Assembly: GCA_001600095.1 (NCBI GenBank) | Contig: BCIX01000004.1 | Span: 562,586 to 626,585, forward strand | DNA from: Bullera alba | Lineage: Eukaryota > Basidiomycota > Tremellomycetes > Tremellales > Bulleraceae | Length of the DNA stretch: 64,000 nucleotides | Direction of reading: 5' to 3' | Shown: in pieces, positions 10,515 to 21,555 of the stretch | Layout: every line of letters begins with the position of its first letter | Numbering within the stretch: the first letter of the stretch is position 1 | Program-made: the position numbers and the translations under genes | The notes under the pieces: generated by a model | The model's database searches: none | Told to the model about the DNA's origin: nothing | Seen by the model: only the letters and a program-made list of their open reading frames with translations

Positions 10515-13500
10515 ATGGTGGAACGAGCGGGATACACACTGGTCGTGTACGCCATAGATGTCTCCTCGTCCATGGCCAAAGAGCAATTGGATCCAGAGAC
10601 GGGCAAGACGAAGAGCAAGTTGGACCTCGTCAAGGAGTATGTGGCGAGAGAGTGTGAGCCCAAGGTTCGTGATATAGGAATCAGCTGTAGCCTTATCTGC
10701 CTCTTGCCAACCGCTAGCTGATACTCGACTTGATAGATCAGCAGCGGAAGGAAGACCGAATGTGTTGGTATTCTCAGTTTTGGAGGCAGTGAGTTAACCC
10801 TCGCCCTGCCTAGGAACAGCTGAGCCCAAAGACCTTTTGGATGAAGAGCTGAAGTCGACGACAGGAAGCAACAATCAAGCGAACAGAAAGTTTGTTGAGC
10901 AAAATCCACACGACGATGATCCGCCCTATGCCTTCGTTGCCTGCGATGTGGCCATCCAAACGGCCAGACCCAAGACCGTAGAGGAGGTAATGAATCTGGA
11001 AGTAGGAGAGCACGAGGGGAACCGTGAGTTGTCTCGCAGCTGCTTTTGAAGGGTTTTTGTCCTCGAACCAAGCTGATCCTCCTCCAAAAGCCATTTCCGC
11101 AGTAATGGTCGCGCTGGACATGATCCAAACCCATAAACACACGAAAAGCTGGTCGTTGGAGATAGTCCTCATCACAGATGGCAAGTGGCAAGCGAGCACG
11201 GATACGCCATCGAGTGCTGACCCAGACCCCAGGTGAGAGCGCGTTCGAGCAGGACGAGTATGAGGAAGCTATGGATAGATTGGATGATATGGCGGTCAAG
11301 CTATCGGTAATGTAGGTTCCCATTTGTACCAGCTGATGGGCAGTGCTGACGAGAGTTACAGTGGGCTCGGCTTTCAGCCGCTAGAAGAAGCTGTAGACAA
11401 GAGCAAGACACGAAACAAGGTAATTAACATCAGCGTACAAGATTCCTGTGGGAAACTGGACTGACCAACGCAGCGTCTGTCGGAGAAATTCTGGAGGACT
11501 TTCTACGAACTGCTTCAGACAAGACTAGAGGTTTCTACCGCTTCTCAGGAGATCCTGCCGACCTTCAAGGTCTTCGAGGACGCTCTCGTCGACTCTCGGT
11601 TCCCTCGCCCATCTATCGTCAACGGCACCGTGTCGGGCATTGACCTCCGCATCGGGTCAACCGACATCGATATGTCACAGGCTATCGTCATACCAATCAA
11701 GTATTCAAAAGCCACCATGAAAGCCAGTCCGCCTTCCTTGTCCAAAGCGTGGAAAGGGGCTCTGGATCTACAAGGTCCACCTCGAAATGGCTCTTCTAGC
11801 GCCACACACCAATTGGCTGCCAGTCTTGCTCAACGGACCTCGACTCTACAATCAGAACCGTCGAATAGCGATATGGCGGCGCTGATGTCTGCAGAGGTCA
11901 AGCACTACTCGTCGTATGCGGTGCGAAAACAACGACCAGAGCCCGATCAAAGCCAGGCTCAAGCGACCCAAGCGACGCAAAAGGGGGGCGAGCCAGAGTC
12001 GACTCAGCCTGAGCATGATGAGGAAGAGGAGGAAGAGGAGCCGGTCGCGAAAGAGGATATCGTCAAGGCTTGGAGGTTTGGGTCTACTTGGGTGCCGGTC
12101 GAGAAAGACGTTTTCGAGCCACTACAAACGACGAAAGGGGTCGAGATCCTGGGCTTCTTCCCTCGAGCCAATGTGAGTCTTGACATGCGATGTCGGAGCT
12201 ATCTTCTGACAGTGAGGTAGATCAAAAGGCATCTATTTATGGGAGAGGTGCGATTTATTTGGCCAGATACAACTACGGCCAAGGGACAAATTCAGTTCTC
12301 CTCCCTTGTCGAAGCTATGGCATTGAGGGATATGGTGGCAATAGTCCGCTGGGTACTGAAAGACCAGGCCGACCCGGTGATAGGCCTATGTGCTGCGGAG
12401 ATGGACTATCCTGGCGTCGATAAGAGATTGGATTATATGTACTGGGTCAAGGTACGTCAATCTCAGCCACACAGCTGAGACGCTACTGACCTGTGCTTTT
12501 AGCTACCCTTTGCAGAGGACGAGCACAATTTCTGGTTCCCGTCGTTGACCACCTACAAGACCAGCACTGGCAAGATCATCGAGGAACATCCCTTGCTTCC
12601 CACACAGGAGCAGTGCGACCTCATGGACGAATTCGTGCAATCGATGGATCTGGATGCTCATGCGTTGAAGCTCGCTGAGGCGTCGTATCAGGAAGGCCAG
12701 AGGACAGTTGAGGAGAGGCTAGCGTGAGTCCTCGATCCCGTGTTATGTGATACTTGTCTCGACGTGCGGCTGATGTGACCAGAGATGGAGATATCATCAA
12801 GTGGTTCAGCGTGAACCATTCCTTCAACCCAGTGATCCATAGGATCAAAGAAGCCATCTTCCACGCGTCGCTCACAGCAGACCTGGATAAGGACCCGTTA
12901 GGTCCACCGCGACCCGAACTCACACGGTACTTCTACACGCCGGACGAGGTGATCGAGGCCGCTGCCGACGTGACCAATCGGTTGAAAGAGAGTCTAGCAA
13001 TCAAGAAGGTTCCGGCGGCAGTGAGACGGCTCAAGATGGAGAGAGAGGAGCTCCGTCCCGACGAGGGCTAGTGAGTGGATTTGTCCCTATCAGTCCAACT
13101 CTCGCAAACTGCTGACCTGGCCACCAGCATCGACGTGGATGAGTTGTTCGGCGATGCCAAGGGAGAGGCAAGCACCTCGGCGGAAGGCAAGGGTGGCTCT
13201 TCAACACAAAATGGGGCCGGAGGACCCAGCTCAAAGGGGAAAGAGAAGGCAAGAGGCTCGTCCGCCGAATCAGACGTGCTGCCACCGCCGACGGCATCAA
13301 AGTCGAAGCCTAAGAAAGGCCGGCTGGTCTCCAACGAACGACCTCTGGAAGACTTCAAGCGGTTGGTCGAGGGCGAGGGGGATCTGTTCAAAAAGGCCAT
13401 TCAGGACCTCGGAGCCGTGGTCAAGGAGAATGTGGAAGCGTCTTTCTCGCGACAGGCGTTTCCGTTGGCGATAGAGTGTTTGGAGGCGATGCGGAGCACG

Positions 13501-13798
13501 GCCTTGACGTACGAGGAGGTGGAAACGTATAACGAGTGAGTCAGGGCCTGCTTGGATAATTGCCAAGGAGAGAGAATGGTGACAGGATGCTGATTCGATT
13601 CAGCTATGTCGACGATTTACAGGCTTTTATCAACGATCCGAACTTCAAGCACAAAGATTTCTGGAATGGTAAGCTATTGAAGATCCAAGGTGGTCATAGA
13701 ACTGAGCTGACCTTGAAATAGCCTTTGAAAATGCCGAACAGAGCGTCGCGAAGATCAGCCCAGAAGAGGCTAAAAAAGCTCTGATGGATTATGACTAG
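10515..13798 (+). CDS. KU80: Ku80 subunit of the Ku DNA end-binding heterodimer
   Basis: Ku80 pairs with Ku70 to bind DNA ends in non-homologous end joining and at telomeres. The N-terminus (AGYTLVVYAIDVSSSMAKEQ) is the von Willebrand A-like domain with a DxSxS-type start. The central beta-barrel/DNA-ring domain runs from about 12.0 to 13.1 kb (VKAWRFGSTWVPVEKDVF, VRFIWPDTTTAKGQIQF, YMYWVKLPFAEDEHNFWFPS). A Ser/Gly/Lys-rich linker follows, then a helical C-terminal domain (ERPLEDFKRLVEGEGDLFKK) of the Ku80 C-terminal type, ending ISPEEAKKALMDYD at 13796-13798. About ten short introns interrupt the gene. An acidic EEEEEE run with flanking Gln/Ala (about 12.0 kb) sits between the vWA and barrel domains and is likely a disordered insert. 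Confidence 0.93.
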
Positions 13799-14088
13799 AT
13801 AGAAGGGGATGAGGCGGTCTTGAATCGCACACCGCTAAGATCATGAGGCAAGGTCTTTGGCCTCCCGGAGGGACCGCTGTCGTACGATTGTTGAGTTTGT
13901 CAAACGGTCAGTATTGGCATGAGTACTCGTCCTCTGCATCATCGTATCTCAGCTGCTGGAACACCTTGGTTGAGAGCTGTAAATGCATTTCCCAATGTGT
14001 ATGCGTGTGCAAAGTCCGACTTTTAACCCGTGATGTCTATTTCTATAGCAAACCTTCGCCCCCCCCAATATCTGATCTATCGTCGCGT

Positions 14089-16215
14089 CTACTTGCCCGA
14101 AGCATTCTTGTAGGCGAACAAACCACACAGGGCCATGGTGTATCCTACCAAGATCTAAGTCTCGACATACTACGACGCGAAGTGATGGACTCACCGAAGA
14201 CTTGGATTCTGGTGATTTGGCTTCCGAAGAAAAGACAGCTCGAGGAAATGAGCAGGATGTCCTGTGGCAAGTCAACCTCATTGCCTTAAGCAGCGATCGT
14301 GGAGGGCGACGTACCTTGAAGACACCAGCGAGGGTGAGGACCAAACCGCCCGCTGCACCGATGAGGAATACAGCAGCAACATTCAGTCCAAACGCCACGC
14401 TGGCATTCGACAGCATGATCAGTGGGCCAACTCGCATGAACTCCCTAAAAGGCGCCAAGCCCTCAGTGAAGGGGAGGAAGCACGCGTTGATGATTGCGCA
14501 GACCTGTAAGAGGTGAGTGGAGCTCTCGTACGATGGAGAGGATAGACATACTGGGGCGTAGAAGTGCAATGAGCACAAGGGGTCCATCTATTGTCAAGGG
14601 ATCAGTACATAGTTATGGGGCGCGACAGATTTTGCTCACCTTGAGGCCCTGAAGGAGAATCTGGATCATGACCAGTCGGCTATTATAACGTCAGCTGAGG
14701 CGTCCGTGCGTGGAAAGCTGCCAAGCTGAACACACGAAGACTCGAACTGGCAAGGGTTGTCAGCACGCCTCTTGGTGATCATCATCCAGCACTACCCACT
14801 AGGACGGCGCAGGCTTGGCAGACGAAACCGAACATCTCGAAGTTGATCTCGCCGTAAGCGGCTAAACTTGAGTCAGCTTCTGTCTTCGCATCAATCCTGA
14901 AAGCTGAACCCACCCAGGGCACATCCAGTCGAGATAAGCTGAGGAAGTCAGCTTCGCTTCGTGTGCACAGCAATCGTAAAATTTCAGCGACTTACGATGA
15001 CGATGAGAACCAGCCTCTGGTTGAGCTGCTGCAATCGGAAGATGGCGCTGATCAGAAGAATGGCAACTGGGGTGAACGCCTAGATATTGTCAGCTTCGTC
15101 CCATTCGAGAGTCACCCAGCTTGACTCACTTTGAGCATCTGAATAAATGACACGCTCAATCTAGCCACAAGTCAGCGGGTCCCGGAAACTTGTGATGGGG
15201 GGTGGTGCTCACGATAGGTACGCGGTGTTACTCAGGATCAAAGACCCCGAGAACAGCACACCGATTGGCAGAATGGATTTGATGTACATGTCACGCTGTG
15301 CGACGTAATTCAGCTGGATGTGCCATCAGACGCTCAGCTAGACTCACAGTCATGGTGATGTTATCTAGGCCATTCATCAAATTCGTAGTCGCTCTGAGGA
15401 GACGTGTACCGAGAGCCTGTGTTGTATCAGTCAAACAGCCTTCATCGCCTTACGGAGCAGACTTACGGCACATCCCAGGTGGTATGATGTCCTGGCAGAG
15501 GTTAGTAGCGATCTTCTACCGATCTTGAGATACACACAAGAAGATGGGCTGTGGAGGAGAGAGTCAGTCACCGATACTGGATACGTTGCCGGGCTATCGT
15601 CCTAGTACTCACATAAGGGAACTTTGCCGTGTCGTAGAGGTACTCTTGGACGGGTGAGCTTGGCTGTCCACTGACTCGTACAAGATTCAGCCGTACTCAC
15701 TGTTGTAGAGGATGACACTCGATGACAAGGCGATCCAAATGGGGACTGATCCTGTCAGCTAGCGATCAACTCGCAGAGGGATCTAGCTCACTGATAGCAG
15801 CGGCAGATAGAGGGCTCTTCTTCGGTGTCTCTGGGACGTTTGGCGAAATGTCCACTACGTTGCTAGCCTCGCCATACTGCCATAAGCCATTAGCATAGTC
15901 CCAACACTCCCCTGGCCAGCAAGTCGAAGCAGCTGCACCCTGGTCCTTGACGGCTGCTTCGTCTTGATCTTGATCACTCACTGCATCCTTCTCCTTGCCC
16001 CACTTCGCCCCCGAGTCCCTACGCTCGTGCAGGCCAGCATTGAATCCAGTTCCATTGGCCGAGACGGGGTATCCATCTTCTGGCTGACTGTCCCTTCTGG
16101 TGAGGAAGGACGATCTGTGCTTTCGCGGCGAGCCAGTTGGTGAGTCTGGCGATGCACGTGGGATGCTATGGGAGGAATGGGATGGGAGAAGGGGCGGTGG
16201 TGGAGTCGCTGGCAT
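14089..16215 (-). CDS. DMT-superfamily transporter, triose-phosphate/nucleotide-sugar translocator type
   Basis: This is a multi-spanning solute carrier, probably Golgi or ER, of the TPT/EamA-like family. The start chosen at 16215 gives MPATPPPPLLPSHS, a Ser/Pro-rich cytosolic N-terminus of about 150 residues. An upstream in-frame ATG at 16314 would only add sequence that looks like leader. Ten or so hydrophobic segments follow, spread over many exons as small as about 20 codons. Signatures are IKSILPIGVLFSGSLILSNT, FIQMLKAFTPVAILL, YGEINFEMFGFVCQ, and a C-terminal GYTMALCGLFAYK. The last intron splits that glycine; the stop is at 14089-14091. The substrate cannot be read from sequence. It is head to head with FTR1, sharing a promoter of about 490 bases. 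Confidence 0.8.
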
Positions 16216-16702
16216 CCTGGTCTCGATTCCTATACAAATAGCTAGTTGTAACTTGAGCGAGAGGTAGTCGACAAAGACTGAAGCTCGAGGATGAGATGAA
16301 AATAGCGATATCAACTCGAGCGAACTCGACTCTACGGAAGAGGAAAACAGAATATCCCAATCTCGCGTTCCAGTTTAAGCTTAAAGCGGTTGCTCGCGTG
16401 CCTGAAAGCGCGTGGCGGCTGTTGTTACGTGAAACGTGTATTTGATTCCGCACCCCCCTGACATCGGCGGTGACCGCCGTCGTTGTTTCACCCGAAATAC
16501 CTCCGTCCTCCGATCGAACCCGCACCGGCCGATCGAAATCAGATTAGACGCCGCCAAGATTGTTCAGCTGCTGTCGTATCGATAAATTCGAGCGGTGAAC
16601 AAGCGGTGAACGACACTACTTACTGCTCGACGTCGCATGCTCGCGACAAAGGTATAACACTTCGTGTAATATCATTGAGCCACTTGGGTGTCCACCGACA
16701 CC
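16216..16702. promoter_or_regulatory. Shared divergent promoter of DMT transporter and FTR1
   Basis: These 487 bases lie between two outward-facing starts. A CCAAT lies at 16357-16361 and a TATCGATAAA near 16577. GATA-type and CCAAT-bound (HapX) regulators control iron uptake in related fungi, so these are candidate sites only. No coding exon is seen. Confidence 0.4.
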
Positions 16703-18377
16703 ATGGCGATCTCGGATTTCTTCTCGGTGAGTCCGACTGGAAAATGGCTCAAAATGCTGCCCCGATTTGCCGCTCATCGCGTTATAGCCGGTAGCATTCT
16801 TCATCTGTCTGCGAGAGGTACTGGAAGCAGGAATCATCAGTGAGTCAACCACTGTCCACACCATAACCCTACTGCGCACGTCTAATTCCGCGGGTAGTTG
16901 CCGTTCTGCTTGGGTTTATCAACCAGCTCCACCCACCGACATCTCAAGCCCATGGTTCCAGCTCCGAACTTTTGGCCGATCCGGACGCCCTTGGCGATGG
17001 GTATGGCACACCCAATGACGCCTCTGCAAGGCGCATGAGTGCGTTTGGAGGGCGTGGAGAGGCTGGGAAGCAAGTCGGAGATAGGGAGAAGATGGTCAAA
17101 GCGATGAGGCTGCAGATCTGGACTGGAGCTGTGGGAGGGGGTGCTGTAGCTGCGATCATCGGAGCGGTGTTCCTTGTCGCTGTGAGCATTCAGCTGCTTC
17201 CCGTACATGTGAATTGAGCTGATTGACCTGCCCTAGTTCCACTACTACACCCATGATCTATGGCAAGACGCCGAGAATCTCTGGGAAGGAGGGTTCTGTC
17301 TCCTAGCATGTCTATTGTCAGTTTCTTCCGGCTCACAGGTGATCAGCAATCCTGACTTCTCTTTAGGATACTCATCATGGGCTTGGCATTCTTGAAGCTG
17401 CCCCACGCACAGACGAAATGGCGATTGAAGCTATTATCAGCATACAAAGATCAATCTGCGCAAGAGTCCCTGTCCGACATTTCCACCACGAGCGACGAAG
17501 ACGAAGACGACGAGGACGGCAGGGCCAATTTGTCTCGACAATCAAGGCGGATGGAGCGGAGGCGACTGAAGCGAAAGGCCAAGAAGCAGGGAGGAAAGAT
17601 GATCCTCTTCGGGCTGCCTTTCATCACCGTCCTGCGTGAGGGCCTAGAAGGGGTCGTATTCCTCGGTGGAATCGGGCTGTCGGAACCACCTCCAGCCATT
17701 GCAGGGGGTGCCTTTGTTGGTCTCATCATCGGTAGTATAATAGGTGAGCACCCCTCATACAAACATCAACGTGCACGTACTGACGACTGGTCGCTTCGCT
17801 CGTAGCATACACGCTGTTCACGTCGACGACGCCTCTACCCTTACGGACATTCACCAACATCTCCACATTACTGCTCTTCATGATCGGAGCGGGACTGGCT
17901 TCCCGAGCCGCATTTTCCCTTGAGAGACAATACTTTATCAATGGAGTGGGTGTCGCTGCCGCCGAGGCTGGCACTGGTCCGGGGAGCTATCGGATAGCCG
18001 GGAACATCTGGCATTTGACGTACGGTGACCCGGAGCCTGGAAGTGACATTGGCAGCGGGTGGGCTCAATTGGCCCAGAGTGTCGTCGGATGGAACAACAT
18101 CGGCACAGTCTGGACAGTGTGAGCATATCAATTCCACTCGAATTCTGCCATGAGGATACACCGCTGACGTTTGTACAGCGGCGCATACATATCCTACTGG
18201 TGGATCATTATCCTCACCCTCGTCCTCACCAAATGGAAAGAGGGCCGGACCGAGCTCTTTGGCACCAAGTCCAAGCGCGGGTGGCAGAGAGAGTTGTCCA
18301 AGCGCAGATCGGAAGGACGATCGGAACTCCTCGGCCACGGTCAAGACGAGTTGGAGAACGAGGCGCTGTTGTCGTGA
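16703..18377 (+). CDS. FTR1: FTR1-family iron permease
   Basis: This membrane permease moves iron delivered by a multicopper ferroxidase. Two REXLE iron-binding motifs are present: CLREVLEAGII in the first transmembrane segment (after a first exon of only about nine codons) and TVLREGLEGVVFLGG in the middle. Further membrane segments and a C-terminal charged tail (KSKRGWQRELSKRR) follow. The loop between the early and middle segments carries an acidic DEDEDDED run near 17.5 kb. The C-terminal region has the YWWIIILTLVLTKWK helix. The stop is at 18375-18377. In yeasts and in Cryptococcus, plasma-membrane FTR1 genes often sit beside their ferroxidase (FET3/CFO1). None is seen here, so a vacuolar FTH1/CFT2-like paralog is an alternative. 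Confidence 0.92.
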
Positions 18378-18768
18378 TGACTGGCAGAGTTTATAGATGA
18401 GATGCAGAATGTACGCGTACTATCCCCACACAGCAGCACGCGTCTAGTAGTGTAGAGGCGTTGATAGAGATGCCGCGATTCGAGAATCAGAGCAGATGTT
18501 CGTATTGGGGGTTTCTCCTCGGATACCTCTCGCAAGAGCGTTAGACTTCGGTGGCAACCTCGAAGGGCAGCCCCGTGCTCAGCGTACGGGAGTACACTAT
18601 CCGTCTATGAGATCATGTCATTCATGTACATGGCGCGTCTTCTACGCAACTGCGCTCTGTATAATCGTCGCCGAAACAAGGAACCATATGTATATCTATC
18701 TGCGCAACTGAACCATCTATGCACAACGAGGAGAGAACGTATCAAGAGTCATACCAAAGCAAACAGGC
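18378..18768. other. Convergent 3' intergenic region
   Basis: 391 bases between the stop codons of FTR1 and the perilipin-like gene. I see no gene here, only likely 3' untranslated sequence of both. Confidence 0.5.
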
Positions 18769-20094
18769 TTACTGGCCCTGAGCCTGGTCGACGGCGTTGC
18801 CAGCTTCCTTTCTGGCCTTGTCGGTAGCCTTGCCGGCTTTGTCGGCGGCCTTATTGGCCGAGTCCTTGGCCTGAGCGCCGAGGTCAGAGTTGCCGGCCTC
18901 GTCGACGAGGTCAGCGGCTTTCGCCTGGGCCTTGTTCTACGACATGTCAGTCCAGGCTTTGATTTAGATAACCTCAAACTCACCTTGGCTCCGATAACAT
19001 ATTCGTAGATCTGGTCCACGACTGGCTTGACATTGTCCTGAGAGTTGTCAGAGGGCTTCTATCGAGGAGAACCGCCAGCCCACTCACCACGACGTAAGCG
19101 CCGAGCTTGTTCGACTTGTCCTGAAGAGAGGCGTCTTTGGCAAAGACAATCTCCTTGACGTCGTTTGTGGTCTTGCCGAGGCTCTAGAAAAGTGTCAGCT
19201 GATGATCTGGAAGGACCAGTACTCGACGTACCTCGAAGAGGTGACCTGGGATGTCTTTGCCCTGGCCGGCAAGAGCCTTGAGCTGCTCAAAGAGAGCGTG
19301 CGAGATGTCCTGCGAGCTCTGCAGGGTGGCGTGGGCTCGAGCACCGAGGGCGGAGTTGATCTCGGCGGTCTTGTTGATCACGTCAGAGATGACGGGAGAG
19401 GCAGACTGAAGGTATGGAGCGAGTCGCTGGGGCATCATTAGCTACCAGCAGCTCTCAGCAGCTAAACAACCCACAGCATCGTAAATGCCCTTGGCCTGCT
19501 TGACGACAATGAGATCCTCGGTAGGGGTCTTGAAGGGGTCTAGGGAAGATGAGCGATGTCTAAATTACATAGCCGCATCTCCACTCACATGGGAAAGTAG
19601 CCTCAGCTCGGTCGAAGCTAGGATATGGTTAGTTGTGTACCACAATGACCAGGCCTCGGCTACACTGGACACTCACGTTGCGACAGCGAGGCCGTCAGCA
19701 GACTCGAGGATGGGCTTGGTCCTGCTGAGAACAGGCGTGGCGATCTCATAGGACTCTAAGAACCTGGTGAGTCTCTTGTCACGGACCGCAATGTCGAAGA
19801 CGTCGACCCACTGTTGGCAACGGCCACGGCGGTTTGGTAGAGGGACGCAGTGAGCGGCACCGAGTTGATCAAGCCACTACAAGTCTGTAGTCAATACAAG
19901 ATCGAATGAAGAATGGTTTGTACCCAGGAGGAAGGAAGACTTACTGGGCGTAGGTGACAGAGTCGTGGATGGCCGGGACACCGTCAAGTCGAGAGACGAT
20001 CTTGAAGTCTGGGTACGTTGAATTAGCTGTCTTTGTGGGTAGGTGGGAGGATAAACTGACTAGGAACTTCGGGCTGGGTAGCAGTAGTGGCCAT
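18769..20094 (-). CDS. Perilipin-like lipid-droplet coat protein
   Basis: The start at 20094 (ATGGCCACTACTGCT) gives MATTATQPEVP, followed by exons reading KIVSRLDGVPAIHDSVTYAQ, VFDIAVRDKRLTRFL, TKPILESADGLAVATFDRAE and TFPYPFKTPTEDLIVVKQA. This is the PAT-family pattern seen in fungal perilipins (Metarhizium MPL1, Colletotrichum CAP20). The C-terminal half has weak 11-mer-like amphipathic helices (ARAHATLQSSQDISHALFEQ) and ends with an Ala/Lys/Asp-rich helical tail (ADLVDEAGNSDLGAQAKDSA onwards). Such proteins coat storage lipid droplets and shield them from lipases. There are about eight introns. The length is near 330 residues. Confidence 0.85.
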
Positions 20095-21555
20095 TTTGGT
20101 ATTTGTTGTGGTAGTCTAGACGAGTGATCAGCGGGCAGTCGTACAGCTGGAGGAGCAGTGATAGCGGAGGTGGACGACCCAGTGCAGTTGAAGGAGGGAC
20201 TCGCGACGAGTCAGGAGGCAGTCTTTCGGAACAGGAGAGGAGGAAGGACGTGAAGGTGGGAGGGTCTACGAGGAAGAAAGCCTGGCGAACAAAGCAAAGG
20301 AGGGTCGAAGGGTAGACTTGTCCGGCAGAGTATCACCTACAGGTCTGTGGTAGTTAAGGGTGAGAGGGTGAGAGCTATCGCGATTGTGAGAAGGAAGGAG
20401 CGAAATGGAAATGAGGTAGAACACCAAGATCAGGAAGCAAGCTGAGAGGATATATGAAGTGGAGGGCAGGTCCCCGCAGCGTGGAGTAGAAGCTAGAGCG
20501 TGCGAAAAAGCAGGTTTACGACCGTGTTTCATCTCGTCATCCACGAAGGTGCGTTGGATAGACGAGTCCCACCGCTCATCATATCCTCCTCCAGCAGGCT
20601 GCCTCGTCATGGCTACCACCAGTCCATCTCGCCCATCTCCAGTTCCCGAGGTAGTACTTGAGCTACTTGTACATAGCTCATGAATGAGGCAAACATGCTG
20701 CTAGAATCGCGATCGCGGTTATGAATTGGGTGGTGGGAACGGTTTGATCTTTTTCCCACGACACCGATGACGTTTGTGACAACACACTGACGGCTTTTTT
20801 TGCCACCCAAAGAAGAGATAAGAAGATGGAGGGTACTCACTCTGTGGATGCGGATGTCGCTGTTGACGGTGCGTTGATTTGAGCAGGTAGGTGTCTGTGC
20901 TGTGGATGATTTAGAGAGACAAGAAGGAAGATGATCTATCTCGCAACTGAACTCCCTCTCGAATCCTTCGCACCTCCTACGACCGGCCCAAAGTAATCCT
21001 TGCATCAATGCCTCCCGACCGGTTATGGTTTGACAGCCGTTCCTATGGACCCTAGATGACGAGTCGTAATCATGTCAGAGGGTTGCCCAGACTCGTGCCC
21101 ACTGCGGTTCCATGGGCCGATGCAGGCTCGAGGTGCGCCTCCGGTGCACAGACTCTCGAGTCCTCTCGCTGTCTTCCGTACTCGTTCGCAGGCAAGCTCA
21201 CAGGTGACAGCCAAGCCAGTGTTGGATGCTTCCCATGCATAGCAGCTACAGCGCTATCAGGCAGTATCAGGTGCTATCTCGTTTATCTCGCGGCGGTATT
21301 GCGCGGTGTCAGGGGTTTGGCTTGGACTTAGCCTGGACTTTGCGAACTGCAGGCACAGAAGTGAAGAGTCACCGAAGCCATCAACAGCCTGAACCCTCAG
21401 GATAGGTCTTGACAGCGCGAAGATTCCCTCTCCTCCTCAGCCACTGCACACTACACAACCTTTCCGGAACGCATGCATCTGATGCCCGGTAACGACTCTT
21501 CTCAGATTGTACATTTCATTCCCTTGCCAAGCACTGCCTGTACACGGGCTCTACT
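20095..21555. other. Long gene-free stretch upstream of the perilipin-like gene
   Basis: Between the perilipin start and the stop of the leftward valyl-tRNA synthetase lie 1,461 bases. I could not assemble a convincing protein on either strand. It probably holds the perilipin promoter and a long 5' leader. A possible leader-intron donor (GTGAGT, - strand) lies near 20836. A TGACGT (CRE-like) lies near 20768. Confidence 0.4.

Noticed and set aside
20266..20619. 117-codon open frame on the - strand upstream of the perilipin-like gene
   Set aside because: One hydrophobic stretch but no splice or family support; probably promoter or leader.
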